Of a DNA stretch of 13,943 nt, positions 7,357 through 13,943 are shown piece after piece; positions within the stretch are counted from its first letter, which is position 1; every line of letters begins with the position of its first letter. The DNA comes from Hydrogenophaga intermedia (GTDB taxonomy: Bacteria; Pseudomonadota; Gammaproteobacteria; Burkholderiales; Burkholderiaceae_C): NCBI GenBank assembly GCA_945869245.1, contig CAMBOY010000050.1:1-13943 (forward strand), given 5' to 3'. The notes under the pieces are model-generated. The model saw only the letters and a list, made by a program, of their open reading frames with translations, did no database searches and was not told where the DNA came from. The position numbers and the translations under genes were made by a program.

Positions 7357-8910
7357 ATGGTGCACGACACGTTGTTCAACGGTGAGCTGGGTGAGGTGGA
7401 GAACAAACACCCGCACGAGCCACCGCTGGGCATGAAGCTGCCCACCATCGGCTTGGCGATCTTGTGTGTGGTGGTGGGCTTGTTCCCGGCGGCCACGTTT
7501 GGTCCGCTGGTGCATGTGGCGGCCACGGCGCTGGCGGGGCAGCCTTTGCCCGACTACTACCTGTCGATCTGGCACGGCTTCAATTTGCCGCTGCTCATGA
7601 GTGCGATTGCACTGGTCGCTGGGGTGTGGCTCTACCGCACGCTGGCGCAGGGCAAGCGGCTGCACCGCATCAGTTCTGAGGCGTGGTTCGGTGCGGGCAC
7701 CGGTCGCCAGATGTTCGAGTCGCTGATCGACGGTCTGTTTGCGCTGTCGGGTCGCTTAACCGTTGCGCTGGAAAACAGCTCGCTGCAGCGCTACATCGCT
7801 CTGATGCTGGGTGCGGCGGTGCTGCTGGCGGCTTCTCCTTTGCTGGGCGCCGGTATCGGCGCGGGTGACCGCGCACTGCTGCCCGCCAATGTGTTGGCGG
7901 TGGTGGTGTGGGCGCTGTTGTTGGTGACCTGTGCCGCCCTGGTGACGGGGCATTACCAGCGTTTTCGCACCGTGGTGCTGGTGGGTTTGGTGGGCTTGGT
8001 GGTGGCGCTCACCTTTGTGTCGCTGTCGGCACCCGATTTGGCTCTGACACAGTTGTCGGTGGAGGTGGTGTCCACCGTGCTGCTGCTCATGGGCTTGGCA
8101 TTGCTGCCGCAGACCACGCCGCGCGAGTCGTCGGTTGGGCGCAAGACCCGCGATGCGGCATTGGCGCTGCTGGCTGGTGCGGGCATGGCGTGGTTGGCCT
8201 GGGTCTTTATGACCCGCAACCACGACAGCATCTCGTGGTATTTCCTGGAGCAGTCCTTGCCCAAGGGCGGCGGGTCGAACGTGGTCAACGTGATTCTGGT
8301 GGACTTCCGCGGTTACGACACCTGGGGCGAGATCACGGTGCTGGGCATCGCAGCGCTGGGTGTGCTGGCGTTGATGGACGGCTTTCGTCTGCGCCGCCCG
8401 GGTAGCGATCCGTCCGGTCTGGCCTGGACCTTCCCGCAGCAGCCGCTGTTGTTGCGGGTGGCGGCCTCGGTGGTGTTGCCGCTGGCGCTGGTGTTTTCCA
8501 TCTACATCTTCATGCGCGGCCACAACCTGCCAGGCGGCGGTTTCATCGCTGGCCTGATCACCGCCGTGGCGCTGGTGTTGCAGTTCATGGCGCTGGGTCA
8601 GTCGCGCGCCGAGATGCTGATGCGGGCCCAGGGTGGCGAGCGCTTTGTGCGCGCCATGGGTATTGGCTTGGGTATTGCTGGCCTGACCGGCATTGGGGCC
8701 TTTGTATGGGGCAGGCCTTTCCTGACCAGTGCCTTTGGCCATCCGGTGGTCGGCGTCTTGGGCGAATTGCCCTTGGCCACCGCTGCATTGTTTGATTTGG
8801 GTGTGTACCTCACGGTGGTGGGGGCGACCTTGTTGACGCTCAGTGTGCTGGGCTCGGTTTCTCGCGAGGGCGCGTCTGCTCCCGCATCGGCTCAGGGAGG
8901 GGCGGCATGA
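7357..8910 (+). CDS. mrpA: Na+/H+ antiporter subunit A C-terminal part fused to subunit B
   Basis: 517 residues from the first ATG, nine bases after the amber codon and in the same frame. Domains in order: the remaining MrpA helices (about 28-165); the MbhD/DUF4040 part with LSAPDLALTQLSVE (223-236); the MbhE part with NVVNVILVDFRGYDTWGEITVL (308-329); and an MnhB/MrpB domain (about 366-500) with FMRGHNLPGGGFIAGL (385-400). The MrpB fusion is the arrangement of group 2 (Pha-type) antiporters. There is no Shine-Dalgarno before ATG 7357, so separate translation would rely on termination-reinitiation across the nine-base gap. The conserved pieces are undamaged. The stop overlaps mrpC by ATGA. 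Confidence 0.8.
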   Translation: MVHDTLFNGELGEVENKHPHEPPLGMKLPTIGLAILCVVVGLFPAATFGPLVHVAATALAGQPLPDYYLSIWHGFNLPLLMSAIALVAGVWLYRTLAQGKRLHRISSEAWFGAGTGRQMFESLIDGLFALSGRLTVALENSSLQRYIALMLGAAVLLAASPLLGAGIGAGDRALLPANVLAVVVWALLLVTCAALVTGHYQRFRTVVLVGLVGLVVALTFVSLSAPDLALTQLSVEVVSTVLLLMGLALLPQTTPRESSVGRKTRDAALALLAGAGMAWLAWVFMTRNHDSISWYFLEQSLPKGGGSNVVNVILVDFRGYDTWGEITVLGIAALGVLALMDGFRLRRPGSDPSGLAWTFPQQPLLLRVAASVVLPLALVFSIYIFMRGHNLPGGGFIAGLITAVALVLQFMALGQSRAEMLMRAQGGERFVRAMGIGLGIAGLTGIGAFVWGRPFLTSAFGHPVVGVLGELPLATAALFDLGVYLTVVGATLLTLSVLGSVSREGASAPASAQGGAA

Positions 8911-9260
8911 TCAGCATGGAAGCTTTGTTGGCCAGTGGCATCGGTGTGGTCACCGCCACCGGCGTGTACCTGATGCTGCGTGGCCGTACCTTTCCGGTGG
9001 TGCTGGGACTCACCTTGTTGGGCTATGCGGTCAACGTGTTCATTTTTGTCATGGGCCGGCTGTGGACCAATGCGAACCCCTTGTTGGTGGGGGAGGGCCC
9101 GGTGGCCGACCCGCTGCCGCAGGCCCTGGTGCTGACCGCCATCGTGATTGGCTTTGCCACCACCGGTTTTGTGATTGAGCTGGCGCTGCGCAGCCGCCAC
9201 GAAAGCGGCACCGACCATGTGGACGGCCACGTGCCCAAGGGCGGGGAGGGCGCGCGATGA
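8907..9260 (+). CDS. mrpC: Na+/H+ antiporter subunit C
   Basis: 117-residue NuoK-like subunit, the usual length, with three predicted membrane helices (about 6-22, 32-52 and 74-98). Landmarks are ATGVYLMLRGRTFPVVLGL after the first helix, GYAVNVFIFVMGRL in the second, and ADPLPQALVLTAIVIGFATTGFVI in the third, where the D-P-L-P-Q-A-L-V-L-T-A-I-V-I-G motif is nearly invariant in MrpC. It packs between MrpA and MrpD in the membrane arm of the antiporter. The start has the overlap ATGA with the preceding gene and a very strong AGGGAGG at 8894-8900. Its stop overlaps mrpD in the same way. Confidence 0.95.
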   Translation: MISMEALLASGIGVVTATGVYLMLRGRTFPVVLGLTLLGYAVNVFIFVMGRLWTNANPLLVGEGPVADPLPQALVLTAIVIGFATTGFVIELALRSRHESGTDHVDGHVPKGGEGAR

Positions 9261-10858
9261 ACGCTTTGCTTGAGCTGTGGTGGCAGCACGCCCCGGTGTT
9301 GTCGGTGGTGCTGCCTTCGCTCACCGCGGTGGTGCTGTTGCTGATCGGCGACCAAGGTGGCATGGCCGCCCAGGGTGGCAGCCACGAGGTGGGGCGTCTG
9401 CGCTGGCGCCGTCGGGTGGCGCTGACCTCGGCGCTGCTGGGCTTGGTCATGGCCGCTGGCATGGTCTGGCGCGCCAGCCATGGCGAACTCTTGGTTTACC
9501 GCTTGGGTGAATGGCCGGCGCCTTTCGGCATTGCGCTGGTGCTCGATCGCTTGTCGGCCATGATGGTGTTGCTCACCTACCTGGTGGCTCTGCCGGTGCT
9601 GTGGTACGCCACCGGTGGCTGGGACGCGCGCGGGCGCTATTTCCACGCCATCTTCCAGTTCCAGCTCATGGGCTTGTGCGGCGCCTTCCTGACGGGCGAC
9701 CTGTTCAACCTGTTTGTGTTTTTTGAGGTGTTGCTGATCGCGTCTTATGTGCTGCTGCTGCACGGACAGGGGCGCGAGCGTTTCCGCATGGGTGTGCATT
9801 ACGTGGTGCTCAACCTGTCGGCGTCTGCCCTGTTCCTGATTGGGCTGGCCATGCTGTACGCGGTCACCGGCACGCTCAACATGGCCGATATGGCGATGCG
9901 GGTGGCGCAGCTACAGGGCGAGAACGCCGCGCTGGCGCGCTCGGGAGCGCTGGTGTTGCTGGTGGTGTTTGGCCTGAAGGCGGCGCTGGTGCCCTTGTAT
10001 TTTTGGTTGCCCGGCACCTATGCGGCCGCCAGCGCACCGGTAGCGGCGCTGTTTGCCATCATGACCAAGGTGGGCGTCTACAGCATCATTCGCACCCACT
10101 GGGTGATCTTTGGTGCCGACGCTGGCGCGTCCGCCTTGGCGGTGGCCGACTGGCTGCTGCCAGCGGCACTGGCCACCAGTGTCCTGGGCGTGCTGGGCGC
10201 GCTGGCTGCGCACACGCTGGGGCGTCTGGTGGCGTATCTGACCGTGTCCTCGGTCGGCACCATCATGGCTGGCGTGGGTTTGTTCACACCCGAGACGCTG
10301 TCGGCTTCGCTGTACTACGCCCTGCACAGCACCATCGTGGTGGCTGGCCTGTTCCTGCTGGTGGAGCAAATGGCGGCTCAGCGCGGCGACGCAGGCGACC
10401 ACCTGCGGCCCGCTCACGCGGTGCGTGAGCCGGTGCTGCTGGGTTTGATGATGCTGTTTGGCGCTGCCTCGGCCGCTGGCCTGCCGCCACTGCCGGGTTT
10501 TGTGGGCAAGCTCATGATTTTGCAAAGCAGCCACGGTTTGGCCGCCCAACCGTGGTTGTGGACCGTGGTGCTGACCGTGGGCTTTTTTACCATCGTGGGC
10601 TTGGCACGTGCCGGCGTGATCGTGTTTTGGCATGTACAGCCCGCCCCGGGCGCGGGCGGGGTCTCTGGTGGCAGTGTCAAGCTGTTGTCGGCCATCTGGG
10701 CCTTTATGGTCCTGACGGTGACCCTGGCTGCACTGGCTGCGCCGGTCAAGCAATACACCGATGCCGCCGCCAACCAGCTCACCGACCGCGCCGCCTACCA
10801 GCGTGCCGTGTTGGGTGACCTGGGCAACAGCACCCGTCCTTACACCGGAGACCGTTGA
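9257..10858 (+). CDS. mrpD: Na+/H+ antiporter subunit D
   Basis: 533-residue NuoM/NuoN-like antiporter subunit with about 14 membrane helices, the normal length. The key charged residues are present: E157 in FNLFVFFEVLLIAS, K241 in FGLKAALVPLYFWLP and K271 in IMTKVGVYS, the same pattern that is functionally required in Bacillus MrpD. LGRLVAYLTVSSVGTI and the GLPPLPGFVGKLMIL segment near residue 410-425 are family signatures. A small Pro/Gly/Ala-rich linker (PAPGAGGVSGG, about residues 462-472) is encoded by a GC hairpin. The ATG at 9257 overlaps the mrpC stop and has GGGGAGGG ending six bases upstream. The gene is intact, unlike its paralogue mrpA. Confidence 0.95.
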   Translation: MNALLELWWQHAPVLSVVLPSLTAVVLLLIGDQGGMAAQGGSHEVGRLRWRRRVALTSALLGLVMAAGMVWRASHGELLVYRLGEWPAPFGIALVLDRLSAMMVLLTYLVALPVLWYATGGWDARGRYFHAIFQFQLMGLCGAFLTGDLFNLFVFFEVLLIASYVLLLHGQGRERFRMGVHYVVLNLSASALFLIGLAMLYAVTGTLNMADMAMRVAQLQGENAALARSGALVLLVVFGLKAALVPLYFWLPGTYAAASAPVAALFAIMTKVGVYSIIRTHWVIFGADAGASALAVADWLLPAALATSVLGVLGALAAHTLGRLVAYLTVSSVGTIMAGVGLFTPETLSASLYYALHSTIVVAGLFLLVEQMAAQRGDAGDHLRPAHAVREPVLLGLMMLFGAASAAGLPPLPGFVGKLMILQSSHGLAAQPWLWTVVLTVGFFTIVGLARAGVIVFWHVQPAPGAGGVSGGSVKLLSAIWAFMVLTVTLAALAAPVKQYTDAAANQLTDRAAYQRAVLGDLGNSTRPYTGDR

Positions 10859-11403
10859 TGACAAACGCCTCACACACCTCCGTGCGCCAGGTGGGTTGGT
10901 TCGACCACCCGGTGCTGTCTTTGTTGCTGGCGGTCAGTTGGTTGGCCTTGTCACACAGCTTGGCGCTGGTGCACCTGTTGTCGGCGGTGCTCATTGGCCT
11001 GATCGTGCCCAAACTCATTGGTGGCTTTCTGCCACCGGCTGACCGCCTGCACTGGCCCAGCGCCATCCGTTTGGTGGGCGTGGTGTTGTGGGACATTGTG
11101 GTGTCCAACATCGCGGTGGCGCGCTTGGTGCTGGGCCCCATGGACAAACCGACCCCGCTGTGGATTGCCGTACCCCTGGCCACGCGCCACCCACGGGTGA
11201 ACGCGTTGTTTGCCAGCATCATCACCACCACACCAGGCACTGTGTCTTGTGTGGTCGACGAGGCACACGGTGTGATTTGGGTGCACGCACTCAATGGCGA
11301 TGATCCACAAGCCATGGCCGCCGATATGAAGCAACGCTACGAAGCCCCGCTGATGCGCGCCCTGCGCGTCAGCGCAGACACCCCAATGGAGGCCACAGCA
11401 TGA
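10858..11403 (+). CDS. mrpE: Na+/H+ antiporter subunit E
   Basis: 181-residue MrpE with two or three N-terminal membrane helices (about 19-57 and 69-88) and a cytoplasmic domain. Conserved features: the helix ending W-D-I-V-V-S-N-I-x-V-A-R (about 78-89), and the SIITTTPGTVS segment (about 121-131), the most diagnostic MrpE motif, followed by I-W-V-H-A-L. Its exact role is unclear; it is needed for assembly and activity of the complex. The ATG at 10858 shares one base with the mrpD stop (TGATG) and has GGAG at 10847-10850; an in-frame TTG one codon earlier is less likely. The 3' end overlaps mrpF by ATGA. Confidence 0.94.
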   Translation: MTNASHTSVRQVGWFDHPVLSLLLAVSWLALSHSLALVHLLSAVLIGLIVPKLIGGFLPPADRLHWPSAIRLVGVVLWDIVVSNIAVARLVLGPMDKPTPLWIAVPLATRHPRVNALFASIITTTPGTVSCVVDEAHGVIWVHALNGDDPQAMAADMKQRYEAPLMRALRVSADTPMEATA

Positions 11404-11681
11404 ACGCCCCTGTGTTGATGTGGGCCCTGGACATCGCCTCGGTGGCGGTGGCCGTGGCCATGGCATTGTGTGGCTGGCGCCTGTGGCGCGGCCCGGAAAC
11501 CACCGACCGCATTCTGGCGCTGGACACGCTCTATATGAACGTGGTGGCGCTGGTGGTCGTGCTCGGACTGCGCTGGAACACGGCGCTGCTGTTTGAAGCG
11601 GCGCTGCTGGTGGCCATGCTGGGCTTTGTGGGCACGGTGGGGTTGGCGCGTTATCTCACCCGCGGCGACGTGGTGGAATGA
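11400..11681 (+). CDS. mrpF: Na+/H+ antiporter subunit F
   Basis: 93-residue small membrane subunit with three predicted helices (about 8-25, 44-60 and 63-84). The G-P-x-x-x-D-R-I-L-A-L-D motif (residues 31-42) between the first two helices is the MrpF signature, with the conserved aspartates that are thought to take part in ion transfer next to MrpA and MrpG. The start is well supported by TGGAGG (11387-11392) seven bases before the ATG, and overlaps the mrpE stop. The stop (11679-11681) overlaps the possible upstream start of mrpG. Confidence 0.94.
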   Translation: MNAPVLMWALDIASVAVAVAMALCGWRLWRGPETTDRILALDTLYMNVVALVVVLGLRWNTALLFEAALLVAMLGFVGTVGLARYLTRGDVVE

Positions 11682-11686
11682 AGGAG
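11681..11686 (+). promoter_or_regulatory. Shine-Dalgarno deciding the mrpG start
   Basis: AAGGAG lies six bases before the ATG at 11693, like the six- to seven-base spacing at mrpC, D, E and F. It lies inside the longer frame that begins at the ATG at 11678, so it argues for the shorter mrpG product. Confidence 0.6.
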
Positions 11687-11692
11687 ATTGTG

Positions 11693-12037
11693 ATGGACAT
11701 GCCGCTGTGGATCGAATGGGTATCGGCCGCCCTGGTGTTGTTGGCTGCTTTTTTCTTGCTGGTGGGCGCCATTGGTTTGGTGCGTCTGCCCGACTTTTAC
11801 ATGCGTTTGCACGCGCCGACCAAAGCGTCGACCCTCGGGGTGGGCGGTGTGCTGCTGGCGTCGCTGCTGGTGTCGGCCAGCCAAGGGCGCCCGGGCATTG
11901 CCGAGCTGCTGATCACCTTGTTTGTGTTTGTCACCGCCCCGGTGTCGGCCAACTTGATGGCACAGGCCGCTCTGCACCTCAAGACCCGCAGCAAGGCGCC
12001 GATGCCGCCCGAACTGGGCCCGCACCGGCCCAGCTGA
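11693..12037 (+). CDS. mrpG: Na+/H+ antiporter subunit G
   Basis: 114-residue last subunit of the Mrp complex, with three predicted membrane helices (about 8-29, 45-62 and 70-92). The L-P-D-F-Y-M-R-L-H-A-P-T-K-A-S-T-L-G block (residues 32-49) is the family signature. AAGGAG six bases upstream supports this ATG. An alternative ATG at 11678, overlapping the mrpF stop by ATGA, would add five residues (MKEIV). The C-terminus (about 95-114) is a polar Pro-rich cytoplasmic tail. The gene ends the antiporter operon; a convergent gene ends 16 bases away, and the gap between has no hairpin with a U run that I would call a terminator. Confidence 0.93.
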   Translation: MDMPLWIEWVSAALVLLAAFFLLVGAIGLVRLPDFYMRLHAPTKASTLGVGGVLLASLLVSASQGRPGIAELLITLFVFVTAPVSANLMAQAALHLKTRSKAPMPPELGPHRPS

Positions 12038-12053
12038 GGCCCGGTCCGGTCCC

Positions 12054-12923
12054 TTATTGCCCCAGGCCGTAAAACGCAGCGATCGCGTCCCAGGCCGCTT
12101 GCGGCTCGTCCACATACTGGAAGAGCTGCAAGTCTTCGGGCGACACCATGCCTTCGTCGACCAGCAGTTCTAGGTTGAGCAGGCGCCTCCAATAGTCGCT
12201 GCCAAACAGCAAAATGGGCACCGGCTTGGCCTTGCGGCATTGCACCAAGGTAATCACTTCAAACAGCTCGTCGAGCGTGCCAAACCCACCCGGAAACGCT
12301 ACCAGAGCCTTGGCGCGCATCATGAAATGCATTTTGCGCAGCGCAAAGTAATGGAACTTGAAGCACAGTTCGGGTGAGATGTAGCGGTTGCCCTCCTGCT
12401 CGTGTGGCAAGGCAATGTTCAGCCCCACGTTGAGTGCACCCTCGTCGTGCGCCCCCCGGTTGGCCGCTTCCATGATGCCGGGGCCGCCCCCGGTGCAAAT
12501 GAACAGCCGCTTGCTGGCCGGGCAATGCGCGCTGTACTGCGCCACCAAGCGCGCAAAGGCCCGCGCCTGCTCGTAGTGTGTGGCGTTGCGCAGCAAGGCC
12601 CGGGCTTTGTTGATGGCCTTGGCGTCGCCGCTGGCCTCGGCCTGCGCCATCGCCTCTTGGGCGGCCGCTGGGTCGCGCACCCGCGCGCTGCCAAACACCA
12701 CCACCGTGTTGTCTACCCCCAGCGCCTGCTGTGCCAGATCGGGCTTGAGCAGTTCCAGCTGAAAGCGGATGCCCCGCGTCTCTCGGCGCAACAGAAACTC
12801 GGGGTCGGCAAAGGCCAAACGGTAGGCGTCGGCTTCCAGCGGCGCGCCATCGCTGGCGTGGGCCTGCAGATCGGCCCAGGCATCGGCTAGGCGGTTCGAA
12901 TTCAGGTAACGGTTGGCGTCCAA
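12054..12923 (-). CDS. LOG/TIGR00730-family Rossmann-fold nucleotide phosphoribohydrolase
   Basis: 289 residues, of the longer LOG type with an N-terminal extension of about 70 residues before the Rossmann core. The core has CTGGGPGIMEAANRGA (143-158), the R-K-M-H segment starting at R197, and PGGFGTLDELFE (211-222), with E219 the likely catalytic glutamate of the PGGxGTxxE motif. The family was long mislabelled lysine decarboxylase; characterised members release the base from nucleoside 5'-monophosphates, including cytokinin precursors. In bacteria the natural role may be AMP or damaged-nucleotide turnover. The start is a TTG, supported by GGAGG seven bases upstream, and no in-frame ATG is nearby. 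It faces the antiporter operon and follows the permease gene on the same strand, 56 bases away. Confidence 0.92.
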   Translation of the reverse strand: MDANRYLNSNRLADAWADLQAHASDGAPLEADAYRLAFADPEFLLRRETRGIRFQLELLKPDLAQQALGVDNTVVVFGSARVRDPAAAQEAMAQAEASGDAKAINKARALLRNATHYEQARAFARLVAQYSAHCPASKRLFICTGGGPGIMEAANRGAHDEGALNVGLNIALPHEQEGNRYISPELCFKFHYFALRKMHFMMRAKALVAFPGGFGTLDELFEVITLVQCRKAKPVPILLFGSDYWRRLLNLELLVDEGMVSPEDLQLFQYVDEPQAAWDAIAAFYGLGQ

Positions 12924-12930
12924 GGCAAGT

Positions 12931-12935
12931 CCTCC
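12931..12935 (-). promoter_or_regulatory. Shine-Dalgarno for the TTG start of the LOG-family gene
   Basis: GGAGG on the minus strand lies seven bases before the TTG at 12923. It is the best ribosome site in this gap and supports the non-ATG start. Confidence 0.6.
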
Positions 12936-12944
12936 AAATCACAA

Positions 12945-12978
12945 AAGCGCTATTGTGGCGGCCCTTTGAAGGGCGCTT
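12945..12978 (-). terminator. Compound inverted repeat after the AEC permease gene; possible weak terminator
   Basis: Reading on the minus strand, the permease stop is followed by a perfect hairpin, GCCCTT-CA-AAGGGC (12974-12961). An outer stem, AAGCGC (12978-12973) with GCGCTT (12950-12945), encloses it and runs into TTTTGTG. The inner stem lacks an adjacent U run and the outer one has only a short one. It could end the permease transcript weakly or act in the leader of the LOG-family gene. Confidence 0.35.
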
Positions 12979-12979
12979 G

Positions 12980-13858
12980 TCACAAACCCATGGCCAGGGC
13001 CAGCGGCACAAACAGCACCGCCAGCGCATTGCCCAGCATGATCATGGCCGCCACCTTGTCCGGCTCTTGCCGGTAGCGCTCGGCCAGCATGAACTGCATC
13101 ACCGCCGGTGGCAGGGCGGCAAACAGCAGCAGCTGACCGCGCGCCGCGCCTTCGAGCCCCAAGGCCCAGGCCAAGGGGATGCCAATGGCCAGACCAATCA
13201 GAGGCCGCGCCAGCGCGCCCAGCAAGCCCAGCGCCAGGCCATGGCGGGTGAGCGAGGTCAGGCGCACGCCCAGGGCAAACAGCATCATGGGCAGCAGTGC
13301 GTCGCCCAATAGCTTGAGCCCGGAGAGCAGCACGTCGGGCGGGCGCACATCGGTCAGTGCGCTGGCAAATCCCAGCGCGGTGCCGATCATCAGTGGGCTG
13401 GTCAGCAGATCGCGTGTGCGCGCCGAGGCGCTGGTGATGCGCGCACCAAGGGAGAAGTGAAACAGGTTGCTGACCGAAAACAGCGCCACCGCCGCGCCAA
13501 AGTGTGCCGGACCAAAAGCCAACAGCGCCAGTGGCAGACCCATATTGCCGCAGTTGTTGAACATCACCACCGGCACCAATGTGCGCGGCTGCGCGCCAAA
13601 AACACGCGCCAGTGGCCAGGCCAGCAGGCCGCTGCCCAGAATCAGCACCGTGCCGCCGATCAGCAGCGGCACATGGTCGGCCAGGTGAAAGTCCCTGGCT
13701 GCCAGCGCCGAATACACCAGCACCGGCGCCAGCACATCGAGCGCAATCCGGTTGAACACCGACAGATCCGGCGCCGAGCGGCGCGCGTAGGCGTAGCCGA
13801 TGGCCACGATCAGAAACACCGGAATGATGACGTCGGCAATGCGGGCGATGAGGTCCAT
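12980..13858 (-). CDS. AEC (auxin efflux carrier) family permease
   Basis: 292-residue polytopic membrane protein with about ten predicted helices in two five-helix halves, typical of the bacterial AEC/BART-type carriers (about 290-320 residues). Diagnostic parts: an N-terminal helix with VIIPVFLIVAIGYA; N-R-I-A-L-D-V-L-A-P-V-L-V-Y in helix 2 with a helix-breaking proline; F-N-N-C-G-N-M-G-L-P in the fourth, the conserved N-x-G-N-x-G-L-P site; and LLFAALPPAVMQFMLAERY near the end, followed by a last helix. Bacterial members export or exchange organic acids such as malate or malonate; the plant-hormone name does not imply auxin. The start is the ATG at 13858, with no strong Shine-Dalgarno. Its substrate is unknown. 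Confidence 0.9.
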   Translation of the reverse strand: MDLIARIADVIIPVFLIVAIGYAYARRSAPDLSVFNRIALDVLAPVLVYSALAARDFHLADHVPLLIGGTVLILGSGLLAWPLARVFGAQPRTLVPVVMFNNCGNMGLPLALLAFGPAHFGAAVALFSVSNLFHFSLGARITSASARTRDLLTSPLMIGTALGFASALTDVRPPDVLLSGLKLLGDALLPMMLFALGVRLTSLTRHGLALGLLGALARPLIGLAIGIPLAWALGLEGAARGQLLLFAALPPAVMQFMLAERYRQEPDKVAAMIMLGNALAVLFVPLALAMGL

Positions 13859-13878
13859 GGCGAGAGCGTATCAGCCAA

Positions 13879-13907
13879 GAAAAAAGGCCCCCTTTGCAGG
13901 GAGCCTT
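13879..13907 (-). terminator. Rho-independent terminator of the gene entering from the right
   Basis: On the minus strand AAGGCTCCCT (13907-13898), a TGCA-like four-base loop, and AGGGGGCCTT (13893-13884) form a 10-bp stem with one mismatch, directly followed by a T run (TTTTTT, with the stem's last T's included). It begins seven bases after the stop codon at 13914-13916. Stem strength, position and U tract all fit an intrinsic terminator, which separates the permease gene from the gene upstream. Confidence 0.8.
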
Positions 13908-13913
13908 CCGCGT

Positions 13914-13943
13914 TCAAAACCACTGCTTGATGCTGTCGGCGAC
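13914..13943 (-). CDS. C-terminal end of an unidentified gene
   Basis: Only nine codons and a TGA stop are in the window, encoding VADSIKQWF. That a good terminator starts seven bases after this stop supports it being a real gene end. Nine residues are too few to name a family. Confidence 0.45.
   Translation of the reverse strand, partial: VADSIKQWF

Larger units (their letters stand above)
6076..8910 (+). pseudogene. mrpA: mrpA-mrpB fusion interrupted by an in-frame amber codon
   Basis: Read through the TAG at 7345-7347, this is one 944-codon frame matching the fused MrpA/MrpB (PhaA-type) large subunit of the Mrp antiporter. The codons around the stop read S-V-A-stop-S-L-R-M-V-H-D, where the family has S-V-A-Y-S-x-R-x-x-H-D. 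One base change (TAC or TAT to TAG) explains it. No frameshift is present and the frame continues cleanly for 517 codons with the same codon bias. This is therefore a very recent nonsense mutation, a base-call error, or a tolerated stop. Without readthrough or reinitiation the antiporter would lack its full largest subunit. The two open frames are described separately below. Confidence 0.65.

Noticed and set aside
7756..8742. A 328-codon antisense frame over the MrpA C-terminal part.
   Set aside because: Shadow of the conserved coding frame; composition is Gln/His/Arg-rich and it has no recognisable domain.
12016..12053. GC-rich imperfect repeat (GGCCCG/CCGGTCC elements) between mrpG and the convergent LOG-family gene, as a bidirectional terminator.
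   Set aside because: Arms pair only with bulges and neither strand has a T run after it.
1..13943. Search for a defence system, mobile element, CRISPR array or biosynthetic cluster.
   Set aside because: No repeats with regular spacing, transposase, integrase, nuclease-helicase pair or synthase is visible; all long frames are explained by known families.

Overview
This window is GC-rich, tightly packed bacterial DNA. Protein sequences and gene styles suggest a betaproteobacterium of the Burkholderiales, probably Comamonadaceae; that placement is inference from sequence feel, not a search. No tRNA, rRNA, CRISPR array, transposase or prophage gene is visible, and codon and base use look even throughout.

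Region 1 (1-5988, + strand) is a run of closely spaced or overlapping genes: an HDAC11-like (class IV) histone-deacetylase-family amidohydrolase lacking its N-terminus at the window edge, a hot-dog acyl-CoA thioesterase, a nitroreductase, a small cytoplasmic FKBP-type prolyl isomerase, a D-2-hydroxyacid dehydrogenase of the glyoxylate/hydroxypyruvate reductase type, RmuC, and an MFS transporter. Several pairs share an ATGA stop/start, so parts are probably co-transcribed and translationally coupled. The genes do not form one obvious pathway.

Region 2 (5989-12037, + strand) is a complete Mrp/Pha-type multisubunit Na+(K+)/H+ antiporter operon in the order A(B)-C-D-E-F-G. MrpB is fused to the end of MrpA. 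An AT-rich 87-base gap with a 7-bp inverted repeat precedes it and is the likely promoter/operator. Nearly every subunit has a clear Shine-Dalgarno sequence and a 1- or 4-base overlap with the gene before. The standout observation is an in-frame amber codon (7345-7347) in mrpA, where the family normally has a tyrosine. It splits the large subunit into 423-residue and 517-residue open frames, while everything downstream stays intact.

Region 3 (12038-13943, - strand) faces the antiporter operon: a long-form LOG/TIGR00730-family nucleotide phosphoribohydrolase with a TTG start, an AEC-family permease upstream of it, then a good rho-independent terminator and the last nine codons of a further unidentified gene.

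I did not find a clearly new biological system. The broken mrpA and its upstream inverted repeat most deserve a second look.
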